DNA of 63,156 nucleotides, taken from Phycisphaerae bacterium. GTDB taxonomy: Bacteria > Planctomycetota > Phycisphaerae > Phycisphaerales > UBA1924. Below are positions 61,881 to 63,156 of this stretch, piece after piece. Under the pieces are notes generated by a model. The model was not told the origin of the DNA and did not search any database. It worked only from the letters and a program-made list of their open reading frames with translations. The DNA lies in the NCBI GenBank assembly GCA_016794925.1, contig JAEUIW010000019.1, positions 1 through 63,156 on the forward strand. Reading direction: 5' to 3'. The position numbers and the translations under genes are program-made. The stretch's first letter is position 1. The number at the start of each line of letters is the position of its first letter.

Positions 61881-63156
61881 TCAGTTCTTTTTCTTCTTGA
61901 GCAGGTCGCCCACGCCCTCGATGATGTTCTTGGCCGGGTCCTTCACCAGCCGGTCGCCGAACTCCTTGGCGAAGAGCTCGAGGTCGGGCTCGGTCCTGGG
62001 GCTGTCGGTGGGCCCGCGGGTGCGGATGGGGATCATCGAGTTCTTGTCGAACTCCTGCCCGAGCACCTTGCCGATCGTCCCGGAGATGCCCTTGGTCAGC
62101 GAGCCGCTCACCTCGTCGGTGAGCGCGAAGAGCGGCACGTAGGTGATGACGTCCATCTTTTTCTGGACCAGGTCCATCTGGCCGCGCGTCTCGACGGTGA
62201 ATTCGCCCAGGGGCAGCTTGAAGCGGTCGTAGGTGGCGACGCCCTTGTCGACGCGGACCACGAAGGGCTCGATGCGCCTGCCCACCGTGCCGGCCTGCTT
62301 CTGGCTGCCGATCTTGAGGATGCGCGCGAAGAAGTCCTTGGTCTGGAAGCGGGCCGTGCCGATGTCCGCCGAGACGACGCCGTTGAGCTTGCTCAGGTCC
62401 CCGTCCATGGGCGCGGTCAGGCCCTCGGCCCTGATCACGGCCGGGCCGTCCTCGCGGCGCTTCTCGACCGTCGCCACCAGGGGCAGGCCCGACACGAGCC
62501 GCCCGGTCAGGTCGGGCGTGATCTCCAGGATCTGGAGCGTCGCCGGGCCCTCGGCGGTGAACACGCCGTTGCGCACCGAACCGGAGACCGCCGCCGTGGC
62601 CCGGCTGGAGACCGCGTTGAGCGCCAGCGATCCGGACTGCTTGGAGAGCGCGCGGGTGCTGAGCGTCAGGTCGATGGCCGGGCCGAGCGCATCGACCAGG
62701 AGCCCGTTCTGGTTCGCGAGGCGATCCACGAGGACCGTCGGCAGCTTGGTGAGATTGCCGTTGAGCGTGGCCGCGGCCTGTGCCGGTGCGAGGGCGCCCG
62801 AGGCATCGACCAGGTTGTCGATGGTGCCGCCGATCTTGGCGGGCTGCGACGCCGCGCCGCCCGACTCGAGGATCTTGTTGACCGCCAGGTTCAGCGCCAG
62901 CGAGCCGGGCGTGTCGAGCGAGTTGACGCTGGCCGTGAGGCCCTCGATGGTCAGCGGCTCCTTGCCCGAGATCAGTTGCACCTGTGCGATCGAGGCGGTG
63001 GCGGCGATGGCGAGTGCCGCGGCCCCACCCCCACCCCCCCCACCCCCACCCCCACCCCCACCACCGCCGGTCCCGAGCGGGAGGCTGAAGCGTTCGAGCT
63101 TCAGCAGCACGGGGGCGATCGAGGCGACCTTCATTGCGGATGCTGCCGTGGGGGGG
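61881..63156 (-). CDS. large envelope-associated protein, partial (5' end outside window)
   Basis: At least 424 codons visible and the frame is open to the window end; the Met at 63134 has no ribosome site, so it is likely internal. A run of about 16 glycines (residues 23-38 from that Met) precedes AAALAIAATASIAQVQLISG. The rest is repetitive beta-strand sequence with short hydrophobic strands (LTIEGLTASVNSLDTPGSLALNL, LSTRALSKQSGSLALNAV), reminiscent of AsmA/TamB/YhdP-type bridging proteins. The lysine-rich end is GVGDLLKKKKN. Family assignment is weak. Confidence 0.55.
   Translation of the reverse strand, partial: PPTAASAMKVASIAPVLLKLERFSLPLGTGGGGGGGGGGGGGGGAAALAIAATASIAQVQLISGKEPLTIEGLTASVNSLDTPGSLALNLAVNKILESGGAASQPAKIGGTIDNLVDASGALAPAQAAATLNGNLTKLPTVLVDRLANQNGLLVDALGPAIDLTLSTRALSKQSGSLALNAVSSRATAAVSGSVRNGVFTAEGPATLQILEITPDLTGRLVSGLPLVATVEKRREDGPAVIRAEGLTAPMDGDLSKLNGVVSADIGTARFQTKDFFARILKIGSQKQAGTVGRRIEPFVVRVDKGVATYDRFKLPLGEFTVETRGQMDLVQKKMDVITYVPLFALTDEVSGSLTKGISGTIGKVLGQEFDKNSMIPIRTRGPTDSPRTEPDLELFAKEFGDRLVKDPAKNIIEGVGDLLKKKKN
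63023..63065 (-). repeat. poly-glycine G-tract array
   Basis: On the minus strand, six or more runs of 4-8 G separated by single bases, encoding the glycine run of the partial gene. Quadruplex-prone and slippage-prone. Confidence 0.7.

Noticed and set aside
1..63156. CRISPR arrays, insertion sequences, attachment sites, rRNA
   Set aside because: No spaced direct-repeat array, transposase, integrase or conserved rRNA sequence was seen; the only tandem repeats are coding (dockerin, propeller, CHRD, glycine).

Overview
The window is very GC-rich, densely coded bacterial DNA, most likely from a planctomycete of the Phycisphaerae type (inference). Four secreted proteins end in paired EF-hand repeats of the GC-type dockerin kind (DDFDFFDFLN), and another ends in a PEP-CTERM-like sorting tag. 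There are also DUF5703/LamG and GH172 enzymes and MqnA of the futalosine menaquinone route. I see no tRNA, rRNA, CRISPR array, transposase or prophage gene, and the window reads as ordinary chromosome. The first and last genes run off the ends.

Layout. 1-5.2 kb: tail of a secreted protein, dihydrolipoyl dehydrogenase (-), and a large secreted glycosidase (+). 5.3-16.8 kb: a short UvrC (+), then a minus-strand block. Read in transcription order the block is ComM-like ATPase, LptF-like permease, GT39 (ArnT-like), PAP2 phosphatase, LptG-like permease, GH57, MqnA, a small protein and DinB. The four middle envelope genes are joined by 4-nt start/stop overlaps. 17-25.7 kb: two adjacent secreted seven-repeat propeller proteins with dockerin tails, a GT1 glycosyltransferase, an ATP/ADP-translocase-like carrier (-), a Tat-exported epimerase-like protein and a PEP-CTERM-like protein. 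25.8-30.1 kb: ROK kinase, IspE, NIF3/DUF34, an LEA2 lipoprotein and a small membrane protein.

30.2-42 kb: a 1,445-residue PQQ-type propeller protein, then on the minus strand a dockerin-tagged subtilase, a dockerin-tagged CHRD protein, an RlmI-like methyltransferase, a CNNM/CorC protein overlapping YbeY, and a fasciclin protein with a strong terminator. 42.6-47.4 kb: Tat metallophosphoesterase, GH13 lipoprotein, DUF4287/DUF5655 protein and a Tat glycosylasparaginase-like enzyme. 47.5-54.2 kb (-): LeuS, FolC, DapA, DinB, PdxJ. 54.3-63.2 kb: GH31 and GH172 (+), then NAD+ synthetase, an MFS protein overlapping an LPG-synthase-TM flippase-like protein, and a glycine-tract protein that leaves the window (-).

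How it fits together: core enzymes (lpd, leuS, folC, dapA, pdxJ, nadE, ispE, ybeY, mqnA) are mixed with cell-surface and glycan genes. Two initiation styles are visible. Many genes have a Shine-Dalgarno sequence. About nine others lack one and instead carry a TANNNT hexamer 4-8 nt before the start codon, as expected for leaderless mRNAs. The most interesting items are the LptF-GT39-PAP2-LptG coupled operon, the Cys-bracketed dockerin tails, the LamG block nested inside the DUF5703 glycosidase, the minimal UvrC, and the leaderless-type promoters.
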